From NCBI RefSeq assembly GCF_003004785.1, contig NZ_PVZS01000004.1, positions 173,234 through 237,233 of the forward strand: a DNA stretch of 64,000 bases, written 5' to 3'. Under the pieces are notes generated by a model. The model made no database searches. It worked only from the letters and a program-made list of their open reading frames with translations, and was not told where the DNA came from. Below are positions 16,892-25,394 of the stretch, piece by piece. A program made the position numbers and the translations under genes. Source of the DNA: Alsobacter soli. Lineage in GTDB: Bacteria > Pseudomonadota > Alphaproteobacteria > Rhizobiales > Beijerinckiaceae. Position 1 is the first letter of the stretch. Every line of letters begins with the position of its first letter.

Positions 16892-18514
16892 CTAACCCTG
16901 CAAGGCCCGCAGGGCCTCGGCGAGGCCCTTGGTGCTGGCGGGCGCGTCCGCCTTTTCGCCGGTGACGAGCGGCAGGAAGGCCGTCGCCAGCTCCTTGCCG
17001 AGCTCCACGCCCCACTGGTCGTAGGCGTTGATGTCGTAGATGGCGGCTTCGACGAAGACGCGGTGCTCGTAGAGCGCGATGATCGCCCCGAGCGTGGCGG
17101 GATCCAGCTTGCGGTACAGGATCGTCACCGACGGCCGGTCGCCGGGGAACACGCGGTGCGGCGCGACGCGGTCGGCGTCGGCCTCCGAGCGGCCCATGGC
17201 GAGCAGCTGGTCGCGGGCCTGGTCGCGGGTGCGGCCGCGCATCAGGGCCTCCGACTGGGCGAGGCAGTTGGCGACCAGCATGGCGTGCATGTCGGCGTGA
17301 TCGGGCTCGTGGCCCTCCGCCCCGACCAGGAACTCGGCCGGGATCACGTCCGTGCCCTGGTGCAGCAGCTGGTAGAAGGCGTGCTGGCCGTTGGTGCCGG
17401 GCTCGCCCCAGACCAGCGGGCCTGTGGGCCACCGCACAGGAGCGCCGTCACGGGTCACGCTCTTGCCGTTGGACTCCATCTCGAGCTGCTGCAGGTAGGC
17501 CGGCAGGCGGACGAGGCGCTGCTCGTAGGGCAGCACGGCCCGGGCGGGGTAGCCGCAGCCGTTGCGGTGCCACACGCCGACGAGCCCCATCAGCACGGGC
17601 AGGTTGTCGGCGAGCGGCGCCGTGCGGAAATGCTCGTCCATGGCGCGGGCGCCGCCCAGGAATGCGCGGAAATTCGCCTCGCCGACCGCCATGACGATCG
17701 ACAGGCCGATGCTGGACCACAGCGAATAGCGGCCGCCGACCCAATCCCAGAAGCCGAACATGCGGTCGGCCCCGATGCCGAAGGCCTCGACATGCTTAAG
17801 GGCCGTGGACACGGCGCAGAAGTGGTCCTTCACGGCCGCCTCGCCCAGCGCCTTCGCCACCCAGGCGCGGGCGGCCTGGGCGTTGGCCATGGTCTCGGCC
17901 GTGGTGAAGGTCTTGGAGGCCACGATGAAGAGGGTGGTGGCCGGGTCCAGGCTCTTGAGGGTGTCCGCCAGGTGGGCCGGGTCCACGTTGGACACGAAAT
18001 GGGTGCGAGGGCCGTCGTGATAGGGCGCGAGCGCCAGGGTCGCCATCACCGGCCCGAGGTCCGAGCCGCCGATGCCGATGTTGACCACGTCGGTGATGCC
18101 GGCGCCGCCAGAGCCCTTCACCGCGCCGGAGCGCACGCTCTCCGCAAAGGCGCAGACGCGGCCGAGCTCCTTCGTCACTTCCGGCATGACGTCCCGGCCG
18201 TCCACGGCGATGGGGCGGTCGGGCGCGTTGCGCAGGGCCACGTGGAGGACGCTGCGGCTCTCGGTGTTGTTGATCGTCTCGCCGCCGAACATGGCGTCGC
18301 GGCGGCCTTCGACGTCGCAGGCGCGCGCGAGCGCGAGAAGCTGGCCGAGCGACCGGGTCGTCAGGGCCGTCTTGGAGAAGTCCAGCGTGAGGCCGGCCGC
18401 CCGGCGCGAGAAAGAGGCGAAACGGCCAGAATCCTGCTCGAAAAGCGGGGCAATGGCGGGTTTGGCGGCAGCCGCCTGCTTCAGGGCGGCGAAAAGGGCC
18501 TGTCGATCCGTCAT
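16892..18514 (-). CDS. pgi: Glucose-6-phosphate isomerase
   Basis: 540 residues. Both family signatures are present, one centred on [15 protein letters not shown] and the other around [20 protein letters not shown], plus the phosphate-binding [11 protein letters not shown] and SKTFTT segments. It interconverts glucose-6-phosphate and fructose-6-phosphate in the cytoplasm. The ATG at 18514 is preferred over an upstream TTG at 18532. Divergent from the helicase gene across about 200 bp. Confidence 0.97.
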   Translation of the reverse strand: MTDRQALFAALKQAAAAKPAIAPLFEQDSGRFASFSRRAAGLTLDFSKTALTTRSLGQLLALARACDVEGRRDAMFGGETINNTESRSVLHVALRNAPDRPIAVDGRDVMPEVTKELGRVCAFAESVRSGAVKGSGGAGITDVVNIGIGGSDLGPVMATLALAPYHDGPRTHFVSNVDPAHLADTLKSLDPATTLFIVASKTFTTAETMANAQAARAWVAKALGEAAVKDHFCAVSTALKHVEAFGIGADRMFGFWDWVGGRYSLWSSIGLSIVMAVGEANFRAFLGGARAMDEHFRTAPLADNLPVLMGLVGVWHRNGCGYPARAVLPYEQRLVRLPAYLQQLEMESNGKSVTRDGAPVRWPTGPLVWGEPGTNGQHAFYQLLHQGTDVIPAEFLVGAEGHEPDHADMHAMLVANCLAQSEALMRGRTRDQARDQLLAMGRSEADADRVAPHRVFPGDRPSVTILYRKLDPATLGAIIALYEHRVFVEAAIYDINAYDQWGVELGKELATAFLPLVTGEKADAPASTKGLAEALRALQG

Positions 18515-18712
18515 GGAATACCTATTCGTCAATGTTTACCGGCCGTCGCGCCTTGGGTCGCATAGGGATCAGGATCTGTCCAGACGCCCGAACGGTTGAC
18601 GGGGCGGCCCATGGCGGATAGCGCTCTCAGCACACTCAAGCGCCTCCTCCAGACGCCCCCTTCCGCCCGCCCGCAGGCCGAAGGCCCCTGCCCGTTTCCC
18701 GATCGGACCCGT

Positions 18713-20665
18713 ATGCCCTTCCCCACGACCCACCCAAGCGTCGCCCGCGCCCTCGCCGAGCGAGGGTACGAGGAGCCCACAGCCGTCCAGGCCGCCGTGC
18801 TGGCGCCGGAGGCGCAGGACAGGGACCTGCTCGTCTCTGCGCAGACGGGCTCGGGCAAGACGGTGGCGTTCGGGCTCGCGCTCGTGTCCACGCTCCTGGG
18901 CGAGGCCGAGCGCTTCGGGGCGCCCGCGGAGCCGCTGGCGCTGGTGATCGCGCCCACGCGCGAGCTCGCCCTGCAGGTGCAGCGGGAGCTCGCGTGGCTC
19001 TACGCGCCCGCGGGCGCGCGCATCATCTCGTGCGTGGGCGGCATGGACGTGCGGCGCGAGGCGCGGGCGCTGGCGGACGGGTGCCACGTCGTGGTGGGCA
19101 CGCCCGGGCGCCTGCGCGACCACCTCGAGCGCGGACGCCTGGACCCGTCGCAGTTCCGCGCGGTCGTGCTCGACGAGGCGGACGAGATGCTGGACCTGGG
19201 GTTCCGGGAGGACCTGGAGTTCATCCTGGACGCCGCCCCGGTGGAGCGGCGGACGTTGCTGTTCTCCGCCACCATCGCCAAGGACATCGCGATCCTGGCC
19301 AAGCGGTTCCAGCGCGACGCGTTCCGCATCGACACCGTCGACCGCAGCCAGCCGCATGCGGACATCGACTACAAGGCCGTTAGGGTCGCCCCGAGCGAGA
19401 CCGAGCACGCCGTCGTGAACGTGCTCCGTTATTTCGACGCCCACGCCGCCATCGTGTTCTGCCACACGCGCGAAGCGGTGCGGAAGCTGCACGGCAGCCT
19501 GGCCGAGCGCGGCTTCGCGGCCGTCGCCCTGTCGGGCGAGATGGGCCAGAACGAGCGCAACCACGCCCTGCAGGCGCTGCGCGACGGGCGCGCCCGGGTC
19601 TGCGTGGCGACGGACGTGGCGGCGCGCGGCATCGACCTGCCGGGGCTCGACCTCGTGATCCACGCCGAGCTGCCGCGCGGGCGCGACGCGCTGCTCCATC
19701 GCAGCGGCCGCACGGGCCGGGCCGGGCGCAAGGGCGTTTGCGTGCTGATCGTGCCGTTCAACCGGCGGCGCCGGGCCGAGATGCTCCTGGACCAGGCCGG
19801 CGTAGAAGCGCAGTGGCTCGGGCCGCCCTCCGCCGAGCAGGTGCGCCAGCGGGACCAGGAGCGCCTGCTGCAGGACCCGGTGTTCGCCGACGAGAGCTCG
19901 GAGGAGGACGTCGCCACCGCGCGCCTGCTGCTTGCGCAGCACTCGGCGGAGGACATCGCGGCCGCTTTCGTGCGCTCGATGCGCTCGCGCCTGCCCGAGC
20001 CGGAGGAGGTGTATGACGGCGGCCCGCAGCGCGAGGGGCCGGCCCGGGAGCGGCGCGGCCGCGAGGCGCGGGAGTCCGACGAGCCGCGCTCGTCCTACGA
20101 CCCACTCAAGGCGGAGCGCGGCCCCTCGGGGCCGACGGTCTGGTTCCGGCTGAGCATCGGCCGGCGCAACAACGCCGACCCGCGCTGGCTCCTGCCGATC
20201 ATCTGCCGCCGCGGGCACATCACCAAGAAGGAGATCGGGGCGATCCGCATCTTCGACCGGGAGACGCGCTTCGAGGTGGCCGAGGAGGCCGCGGATCGCT
20301 TCGCCGAGGTGGCGCTGGGCAAGGGCGGCAAGGGCGAGGACATCCGCATCGACCGGAGCGAGGCGCCGGAATTCGGCGACCGCGAGCGGTCCGAGGGCGG
20401 GCGCAACCGGCCGCCGCGGCGCTTCCGGGACGGGCCCGAGGGCGAGCGCCCGGACGGGCGGCGCGAACGCGGGCCACGGCCGGACTTCGCGGGCGAGAAG
20501 CCTCCGTTCAAGCCGCGGCGGCCGCGCGAGGACGGGGCGGAGAAGCCGCCTTTCGCCAAGGCGGCGCGGTTCGACAAGGCCGCGGGCAAGCCCGGCAAGG
20601 ACGCCGACAAGCGCCGGCCGATGGGGCCGAAGCGGGCCCACAAGGCGGACAAGCGCAAGGGCTGA
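18713..20665 (+). CDS. DEAD-box RNA helicase with DbpA/CsdA-type C-terminal RNA-binding domain
   Basis: 650 residues from the ATG at 18713 (alternative ATG at 18611 would add 34). All helicase motifs are seen in order: Q motif (PTAVQ), I (AQTGSGKT), Ia (PTREL), TPGR, II (DEAD), III (SAT), IV-V (FCHTREA, ATDVAARGID) and VI (HRSGRTGR). A DbpA-type RNA-binding fold follows (VWFRLSIGRRN, RRGHITKKEIGAIRI). The last 120 residues are a charged Arg/Lys/Gly/Pro-rich tail. This layout is that of DeaD/CsdA relatives acting in ribosome assembly and cold adaptation; no closer assignment is possible. Confidence 0.92.
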   Translation: MPFPTTHPSVARALAERGYEEPTAVQAAVLAPEAQDRDLLVSAQTGSGKTVAFGLALVSTLLGEAERFGAPAEPLALVIAPTRELALQVQRELAWLYAPAGARIISCVGGMDVRREARALADGCHVVVGTPGRLRDHLERGRLDPSQFRAVVLDEADEMLDLGFREDLEFILDAAPVERRTLLFSATIAKDIAILAKRFQRDAFRIDTVDRSQPHADIDYKAVRVAPSETEHAVVNVLRYFDAHAAIVFCHTREAVRKLHGSLAERGFAAVALSGEMGQNERNHALQALRDGRARVCVATDVAARGIDLPGLDLVIHAELPRGRDALLHRSGRTGRAGRKGVCVLIVPFNRRRRAEMLLDQAGVEAQWLGPPSAEQVRQRDQERLLQDPVFADESSEEDVATARLLLAQHSAEDIAAAFVRSMRSRLPEPEEVYDGGPQREGPARERRGREARESDEPRSSYDPLKAERGPSGPTVWFRLSIGRRNNADPRWLLPIICRRGHITKKEIGAIRIFDRETRFEVAEEAADRFAEVALGKGGKGEDIRIDRSEAPEFGDRERSEGGRNRPPRRFRDGPEGERPDGRRERGPRPDFAGEKPPFKPRRPREDGAEKPPFAKAARFDKAAGKPGKDADKRRPMGPKRAHKADKRKG

Positions 20666-21018
20666 GCCCGGGAGCGCGAGCCCGCCCTCTCCCCGCTAGC
20701 CGGGAGAGGCTTGGGGTGAGGGACGCGCACCTCCTCCGTCTTCCCGAGGATCGCAGCGACCAAGCCATCCATTTGGCCGAGCGTGCGGCTCTTTCCAGCA
20801 TCGCGCCCCCGGCCCTGGATTGCTTCGCTGCGCTCGCAATGACGGAAAAGGCGCTCTGCGCCAGCTTCTTCCCTTCCCGGTAAATAGGTCCGAAGCCCCA
20901 TCCACTGAGTCCGTGGCGCCACAGCGGCGCCGCATGATGGTGGACAGCGGCGGGGCGCGGTGGCGCCGCGGCGCCGCGGCGGCGTAATTTCTCCTGGCGA
21001 ATCAGGAGGCCGGGTCCG
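20666..21018. repeat. Intergenic region before parA: family D and A repeats plus GGCGCC palindromes
   Basis: A family D hairpin at about 20686-20706 (CCTCTCCCCGCTAGCCGGGAGAGG) and a family A half-unit at about 20815-20845 fill the first part. The second part has four GGCGCC hexamers (20915, 20926, 20962, 20970), the last two inside the perfect 14-bp palindrome at 20962-20975. CTCCTG (20991-20996) pairs with CAGGAG (21003-21008), covering the ribosome-binding site of the following gene. Confidence 0.55.
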
Positions 21019-21681
21019 GTGCGGACGATCACGCTTGTCACCCAGAAGGGCGGAACGGGAAAAACAACTATCGCGGCCTCGCTGGCGGTCGCCGCCGCTG
21101 CGGCCGGAGAGACCGTGGTGGCGCTCGACCTCGACGCGCAGGGATCGCTGGCCGGCTGGGGCGGCGCGCGCGGCACGGATACGGTGGCGGTGGACCAGGT
21201 GGGGCCGGAATACCTGCCGCGCCTGCCCGAGGTGCTGAAGGCCTTGAAGAACCGGGGGTTCACCCTCGCCATCCTGGACACGGCGGGCGTGGAGAACACG
21301 GGCGGCAACCTCGCCATGAAGGCGGCGACGCTGTGCCTCGTTCCGGCGCGGCCGTCGCGGCTCGACCTGCAGGCCACCCTGCCGACGCTGGAGTCGCTGG
21401 TGCGGCTCGGCATGCGCGAACGCTTCGCCTTCGTGCTCAACCAGTGCCCTGCGGGGCGCGGCACGCGCGCCTCCGAAGCCGCGCGCGGGCTCTCCGAGTT
21501 CGGCGTGCTGGCGGATCCGCCGCTCGCCCTGCGCGCCGACCACCAGGACGCCATGGCGACCGGGTTGGGCGTCACCGAATACGCCGGCAAAGGCAAGGCT
21601 GCGGAGGAGATCCGCACCCTGTGGTCCTGGGTCGACCAGAAGATGAAGGCCAAGCCTTCCCGGAAAGGACTGAACGCGTGA
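21019..21681 (+). CDS. ParA-family partition/positioning ATPase
   Basis: 220 residues. The deviant Walker A KGGTGKTT (residues 10-17, with signature Lys10) is at the N-terminus, followed by DLDAQGSLAGW (switch I) and ILDTAG (Walker B). This is the short ParA type without an N-terminal DNA-binding domain, as in type Ib plasmid partition and in chromosomal cargo-positioning ATPases. The GTG start follows AGGAGG by 9 nt. It overlaps the ribbon-helix-helix gene by 4 bp (GTGA), so the two are translationally coupled. It is not the chromosomal parA, which normally sits with parB near gidA/gidB. Confidence 0.85.
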   Translation: MRTITLVTQKGGTGKTTIAASLAVAAAAAGETVVALDLDAQGSLAGWGGARGTDTVAVDQVGPEYLPRLPEVLKALKNRGFTLAILDTAGVENTGGNLAMKAATLCLVPARPSRLDLQATLPTLESLVRLGMRERFAFVLNQCPAGRGTRASEAARGLSEFGVLADPPLALRADHQDAMATGLGVTEYAGKGKAAEEIRTLWSWVDQKMKAKPSRKGLNA

Positions 21682-21953
21682 GCAAGCGCCCCTCCATCCT
21701 CGGCGAGCTGAAACTCGCGCCCACGGCGCCCGCAAAGGCCGTCCCGCCCGCGAAGGCCGCGCCGACCCGCAAGGAGCGGCCGGACGTGATCCACACCAGC
21801 ATCTACCTGCCGAAGCCCGTGTATCTGAAGCTGCGCGAGATCGCCTACGTCACAGACCAGAAGATCCACGACGTGATCATGGAGGGCGTGGACGCCGCCC
21901 TGAAGCAATACGGGCACCCCTCCGTGGCGGAGTTGAAGGCCGCTAAGGGCTAG
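21678..21953 (+). CDS. Ribbon-helix-helix protein, partner of the ParA ATPase
   Basis: 91 residues. An N-terminal Ala/Pro/Lys-rich flexible arm (about 35 residues) precedes a ribbon-helix-helix-like fold: a beta strand (VIHTSIYLP) followed by two helices (PVYLKLREIAYVT, KIHDVIMEGVDAALKQYG). Small RHH proteins such as ParG or omega are the centromere-binding and regulatory partners of short ParA ATPases, and they stimulate the ATPase through the flexible arm. Translational coupling to the ParA gene supports that role. The 3' end overlaps convergent treZ by 11 bp. Confidence 0.75.
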   Translation: MSKRPSILGELKLAPTAPAKAVPPAKAAPTRKERPDVIHTSIYLPKPVYLKLREIAYVTDQKIHDVIMEGVDAALKQYGHPSVAELKAAKG

Positions 21954-23808
21954 CCGGCTCCTCCAGCCACCAGGCGACGGACCACGGGCCGAGGCGGCCC
22001 CCAGCGGCCTCGCCCTGCACGAAGAGCGGTGAGCCTGCGGGCAGGCCGGGCGCCTTGCGCCCCTCCGCGCTCAGGTTGGCGAACAGCCGCAGGGAGCCGC
22101 CTCCCGCGAGATCCCAGGCGACGGCCACCGCGCCGGGGCCGAGCGCCTGCGAGCGCCCTCCCCGCCTGATGTCGCGCAGGCGCGGGACGATGCGCTCGCG
22201 GCGCAGCGCGAGCAGGCGCCGGTAGAACTCCAGGCGCCGGGCGTGCGCGGGCTCCTCAAGCGCCTCCCAGTCGAGCTTGGCGGAGATGAAGGTGGCCTCG
22301 GCCGTCGGATCGGGGATGCGCCGGCGGGCCGACTCGTCGCGGAACTCCGGGAAGCGGGCGAACTCCTCGCGCCGGCCCTTGCGCACCGCCTCGCCAAGCT
22401 CCTCGCCGAAGCCGCAGAAGAAAGGAAAAGGCCGCGTCGTTCCCCATTCCTCGCCCATGAACAGCATGGGGATCTGGGGGGAGAGGAGAACCACCGCCAT
22501 GGCGGCCTCCACGGCCTCGGGCCGGGCGGAGGCGGCGATGCGGTCGCCGAAGGCCCGGTTGCCGACCTGGTCATGGTTCTGCAGGAAGGCCACGAAGGCG
22601 GTGGGCGGCAGCGCGCCGCTGGGAGCGCCGCGGGCGGAGCCGCGGTAGCTCATCATCTCGCCCTGGAAGGCGAAGCCTTCGGCGAGGGCGCGGGCCAGCT
22701 TGGCGTCGTCGCCGGCGTATTCGGCGTAGTAGCCCGCGGACTCGCCCATGACGGCCGTGTGCAGCACGTGGTGGACGTCGTCGTTCCACTGGGCGGTGAA
22801 AAAGCGAGGGCGCAGGGTCTCGTCGCGCACGAGCAGGTCCGGCGTGTTCTCCTCGTTCTCCAGCACCAGGTGGATGTGCCGGCCGGTGACCTCCTCCCTG
22901 ACGCGGCGGGCGATTTCGTGCAGGAGGTGCTCGCCGCTGTCGTCCATGATGGCGTGGACGGCGTCGAGGCGCAGGCCGTCGAACCGGTACTCCTCGAGCC
23001 AGTAGAGCGCGTTCTCGACGGCGAAGTCGCGGATGGGACGGCTGTCGGGGCCGTCATAGTCGATGCCCTTGCCCCAAGGGCTCTTGTGCCGGTCGGTGAA
23101 GACGGGGGCGTAGAGGGGCAGGTAGTTCCCGTCCGGGCCGAAGTGGTTGTAGATCACGTCGAGGAAGACCATGAGGCCGCGCTCGTGCGCGGCGTCGACC
23201 AGCGCCTTCAGGTCCTCGGGGCGGCCATAGGCCGAATCCGGCGCATAGGGCAGGACGCCGTCGTAGCCCCAGTTGCGGACGCCGCCGAAGTCGCCCACCG
23301 GCATCAGCTCGATCGCGGTCGCGCCCAGGCGGGCGACGTGGTCGAGCTTGCCGATGGCGGCACGGAACGTGCCCTCGGGCGTGAAGGCGCCGACGTGAAG
23401 CTCGTAGAGGACGCAGTCCTCCCAAGGACGGCCAGTCCAGTCGTTGACGCGCCAGCGGAAGGCGGCCGGATCGACGACCTCGCTTGGACCATGAACGTCC
23501 TCAGGCTGGAAGCGGGAGGCCGGATCTGGGATGCGGGTTCCGTCCGCCGTCAGGAAGCCGTACCGGGCTCCGGCCCGCAGGCCCGGCGCAAAGGCCGACA
23601 GCCACCCGCCCGGCTCCGCCACCATGGGGACCGGGTCGGCGTTCTCCAGAATGAGCCGCAGTTTCGGTTGCTTCGGAGCCCAAATCCGGAATCGGACGCC
23701 GTCAGGCGTCACGCGCGCGCCGAACGGCAGATCGCGAAAGGAGCAGGCCGCGAGCGGCCCCGCGCCGCGCGTCCTCGCCATCATTGGGGAATCGTATTGG
23801 CTGCTCAT
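21943..23808 (-). CDS. treZ: Malto-oligosyltrehalose trehalohydrolase
   Basis: 621 residues. An N-terminal CBM48-like domain (FGARVTPDGVRFRIWAP) precedes a GH13 barrel with the trehalohydrolase signatures VLYELHVGAFTPEGTF, YNHFGPDGNYL, the nucleophile Asp in FDGLRLDAVHAI, the acid/base Glu in LVLENEEN, and QNHDQVGNRAFGDR. TreZ releases trehalose from the maltooligosyl-trehalose made by TreY. Neither treY nor treX/glgX is in the window, so the partner must be elsewhere. The start at 23808 is the longest; an ATG at 23784 is the alternative. Converges on the ParA/RHH pair. Confidence 0.93.
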   Translation of the reverse strand: MSSQYDSPMMARTRGAGPLAACSFRDLPFGARVTPDGVRFRIWAPKQPKLRLILENADPVPMVAEPGGWLSAFAPGLRAGARYGFLTADGTRIPDPASRFQPEDVHGPSEVVDPAAFRWRVNDWTGRPWEDCVLYELHVGAFTPEGTFRAAIGKLDHVARLGATAIELMPVGDFGGVRNWGYDGVLPYAPDSAYGRPEDLKALVDAAHERGLMVFLDVIYNHFGPDGNYLPLYAPVFTDRHKSPWGKGIDYDGPDSRPIRDFAVENALYWLEEYRFDGLRLDAVHAIMDDSGEHLLHEIARRVREEVTGRHIHLVLENEENTPDLLVRDETLRPRFFTAQWNDDVHHVLHTAVMGESAGYYAEYAGDDAKLARALAEGFAFQGEMMSYRGSARGAPSGALPPTAFVAFLQNHDQVGNRAFGDRIAASARPEAVEAAMAVVLLSPQIPMLFMGEEWGTTRPFPFFCGFGEELGEAVRKGRREEFARFPEFRDESARRRIPDPTAEATFISAKLDWEALEEPAHARRLEFYRRLLALRRERIVPRLRDIRRGGRSQALGPGAVAVAWDLAGGGSLRLFANLSAEGRKAPGLPAGSPLFVQGEAAGGRLGPWSVAWWLEEPASP

Positions 23809-24023
23809 GGAACGCCCCGCGCCAAGCGTGGCTTAATGCGCTCTTCCGGACCGGGTTCCGCAGCCCCAAGTCTCTCATACGGAAAGGCACGGATTGCGAA
23901 TATCAGGAGTTAAGCGTCCTAGATCAGCCCTGCCAACCAGCGACGCCGCTGAAAACGCGGGGCACCCCTGATCTTGTTGCAGTGCACAAAGCAGAGGTGT
24001 AGCCTTATATCGCCGGTCTGACG

Positions 24024-24395
24024 ATGGAGAGACCCGTGCCGCCCAAGGCCCTTCCCCGCGACCCCCGCCCGTTGCGCGTACGCCACGAGCCGCCGACGCT
24101 CGAGGAGGCCGTGTTCGCCGCCCAGGGACTGACGGACGATGTCGACCAGCAGACCGACATCGTGGCCGGCCTGATGGAGCTCCCGCCGGACGAGGTGCGC
24201 CCGCAAGTGGCGAAGCTGGTGGCCGAGGCAGCCAAGCAGGCCAAGCCCACTCTTGGGCTGAACCGCATGACCGCCACGGTGGAGACCCGCACCGGGGCGC
24301 CTCGGACCGTGGTGGTGGAGAAGACCCGCCGCTTCAAGGTGTCGGTCCCGCCCAGGACCGTGATTGACCTGACCCGGCGAGGCGCGACCAACTAG
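24024..24395 (+). CDS. Hypothetical protein
   Basis: 123 residues, family not recognised. A Pro/Arg-rich N-terminus (VPPKALPRDPRPLRVRHEPP) is followed by a helical region (LEEAVFAAQGLTDDVDQQTDIVAGLMELPPDEVRPQVAKLVAEAAKQ). The C-terminal half is predicted beta-rich (MTATVETRTG, PRTVVVEKTRRFKVSVPPRTVIDL). No signal peptide, membrane segment or cysteines. Codon usage is typical of the genome. Divergent from treZ across 215 bp. Confidence 0.6.
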   Translation: MERPVPPKALPRDPRPLRVRHEPPTLEEAVFAAQGLTDDVDQQTDIVAGLMELPPDEVRPQVAKLVAEAAKQAKPTLGLNRMTATVETRTGAPRTVVVEKTRRFKVSVPPRTVIDLTRRGATN

Positions 24396-24465
24396 GCGCG
24401 AAGCGCCCTTCCGCTGTCATCTGCAGCTAGCCTCTGGCTTGGCTTGTAGCGGATCGTGTGCGCCG

Positions 24466-24572
24466 TCATCCCCGGCGCTCCGCAGGCGCGGGAAGGGTAT
24501 CCAGGGGCCAGGCGCGCATGGCTCTGGATCCCCTTCCCCTCCGCCGCTGCGCGGCTCCGGCCGGGGATGACC
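24466..24572. repeat. Family B intergenic inverted repeat
   Basis: Left arm CGTCATCCCCGGCGCTCCGC...GGGTATCCAGG, right arm CTGGATCCCCTTCCC...CCGGCCGGGGATGAC. It is the same unit as at 15142-15253, 16481-16592 and 39660-39815. It lies between the unknown gene at 24024 and the 3' end of the convergent TetR gene. Confidence 0.7.
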
Positions 24573-24621
24573 GCTGGAAAGCTTGAGCGCTGCGTTTTGG
24601 GGGCGCCCAGGCCCAACCAGG

Positions 24622-24653
24622 CTCTTGCTCAACGAGACTCTTGCTCAACGAGT
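24622..24653. repeat. 16-bp tandem duplication at the 3' end of the TetR gene
   Basis: CTCTTGCTCAACGAGA occurs at 24622-24637 and again with one mismatch at 24638-24653. The second copy contains the TetR stop codon (TCA on the plus strand at 24645-24647). GAGACTC (24634-24640) and GAGTCTC (24650-24656) also form a 7-bp stem. Probably a local slippage duplication. Confidence 0.6.
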
Positions 24654-25235
24654 CTCTTCGCTCTCGCCCGCCTCGCGAATTCCGAAGTCCAGCAGGCGCT
24701 TGACTGCCGCTTCGATCCGCACGCGGTCCTGGGGGCTCACAGGACTTAGGCTGTGCATGTCGAGGCTGCCGAGCGCCTCCACGGCGAGCCAGGCCACCAT
24801 GGCGGCGTCCGGATCCTCCGAGGTCGCCTTGATGGCCTGCCATTCGTCCGCGATCAGGGACCGGACGGGGTCGAGCAGGCCTGGGTTTTCGGCGAGCGCC
24901 GCCAGCATGCCGCTGGCGACCTCCTGGGCGGCCCCGCTTCGCACCTTCAGCGAGACGGCGCACGCAAGACGAGCCTCCAGGTTGCGGCGCTCGGCGATTT
25001 GGCTGCGGAGAGCCTCCTTCTCGGCGCGACCCTCGCCGATCATGCGCTCCACCATCGCGGCGAGCAGCGCGTCCTTGCTGGGGAAGTTGTAGAGGAGCCC
25101 ACCCTTGCTGAGGCCGGCGCGCTGGGCCACGGCGTCCAGGGTCAGCTTGCCCGCCCCGACCTCGCAGACGATTTCCGAGGCGGCGTCGAGAATACGGTCC
25201 CGCGAATTGGAGCGCGTTCGGCGCGGCGGGATCAT
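24645..25235 (-). CDS. TetR/AcrR-family repressor of the divergent RND operon
   Basis: 196 residues. N-terminal TetR HTH at about residues 10-56 (RDRILDAASEIVCEVG, LTLDAVAQRAGLSKGGLLYNFPSKDALL), then a helical ligand-binding domain. It is divergent from the adaptor/permease operon starting at 25395, the classical AcrR/MexR-type arrangement. The shared intergenic region has a TetR-like operator (25278-25291) between the -35 and -10 of the efflux promoter. The inducer is unknown. Confidence 0.88.
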   Translation of the reverse strand: MIPPRRTRSNSRDRILDAASEIVCEVGAGKLTLDAVAQRAGLSKGGLLYNFPSKDALLAAMVERMIGEGRAEKEALRSQIAERRNLEARLACAVSLKVRSGAAQEVASGMLAALAENPGLLDPVRSLIADEWQAIKATSEDPDAAMVAWLAVEALGSLDMHSLSPVSPQDRVRIEAAVKRLLDFGIREAGESEETR

Positions 25236-25268
25236 CGGGCTGCTTTCGTCAATTGAGGGCTAGCCCCC

Positions 25269-25298
25269 TTGAACTGTACCGTCTGGTCGGTTTATACA
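25269..25298 (+). promoter_or_regulatory. Promoter of the RND operon with embedded TetR operator
   Basis: TTGAAC (25269-25274) and TATACA (25293-25298) are separated by 18 bp and make a good sigma-70-type promoter. Within the spacer lies ACCGTCTGGTCGGT (25278-25291), whose ACCG...CGGT halves are inverted. This matches the ACCG-N6-CGGT style of many AcrR-type operators. Repressor binding there would block RNA polymerase directly. The leader to the ATG at 25395 is about 90 nt. Confidence 0.6.
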
Positions 25299-25394
25299 GC
25301 TGCCCTCGACCGTCATGCAAGCGCCGCGAACAGGCGCGAAGGTCGCACTCCAAGCTCAAATCGGCGCAGAACCGATCCACTGAACGGACCCCCC

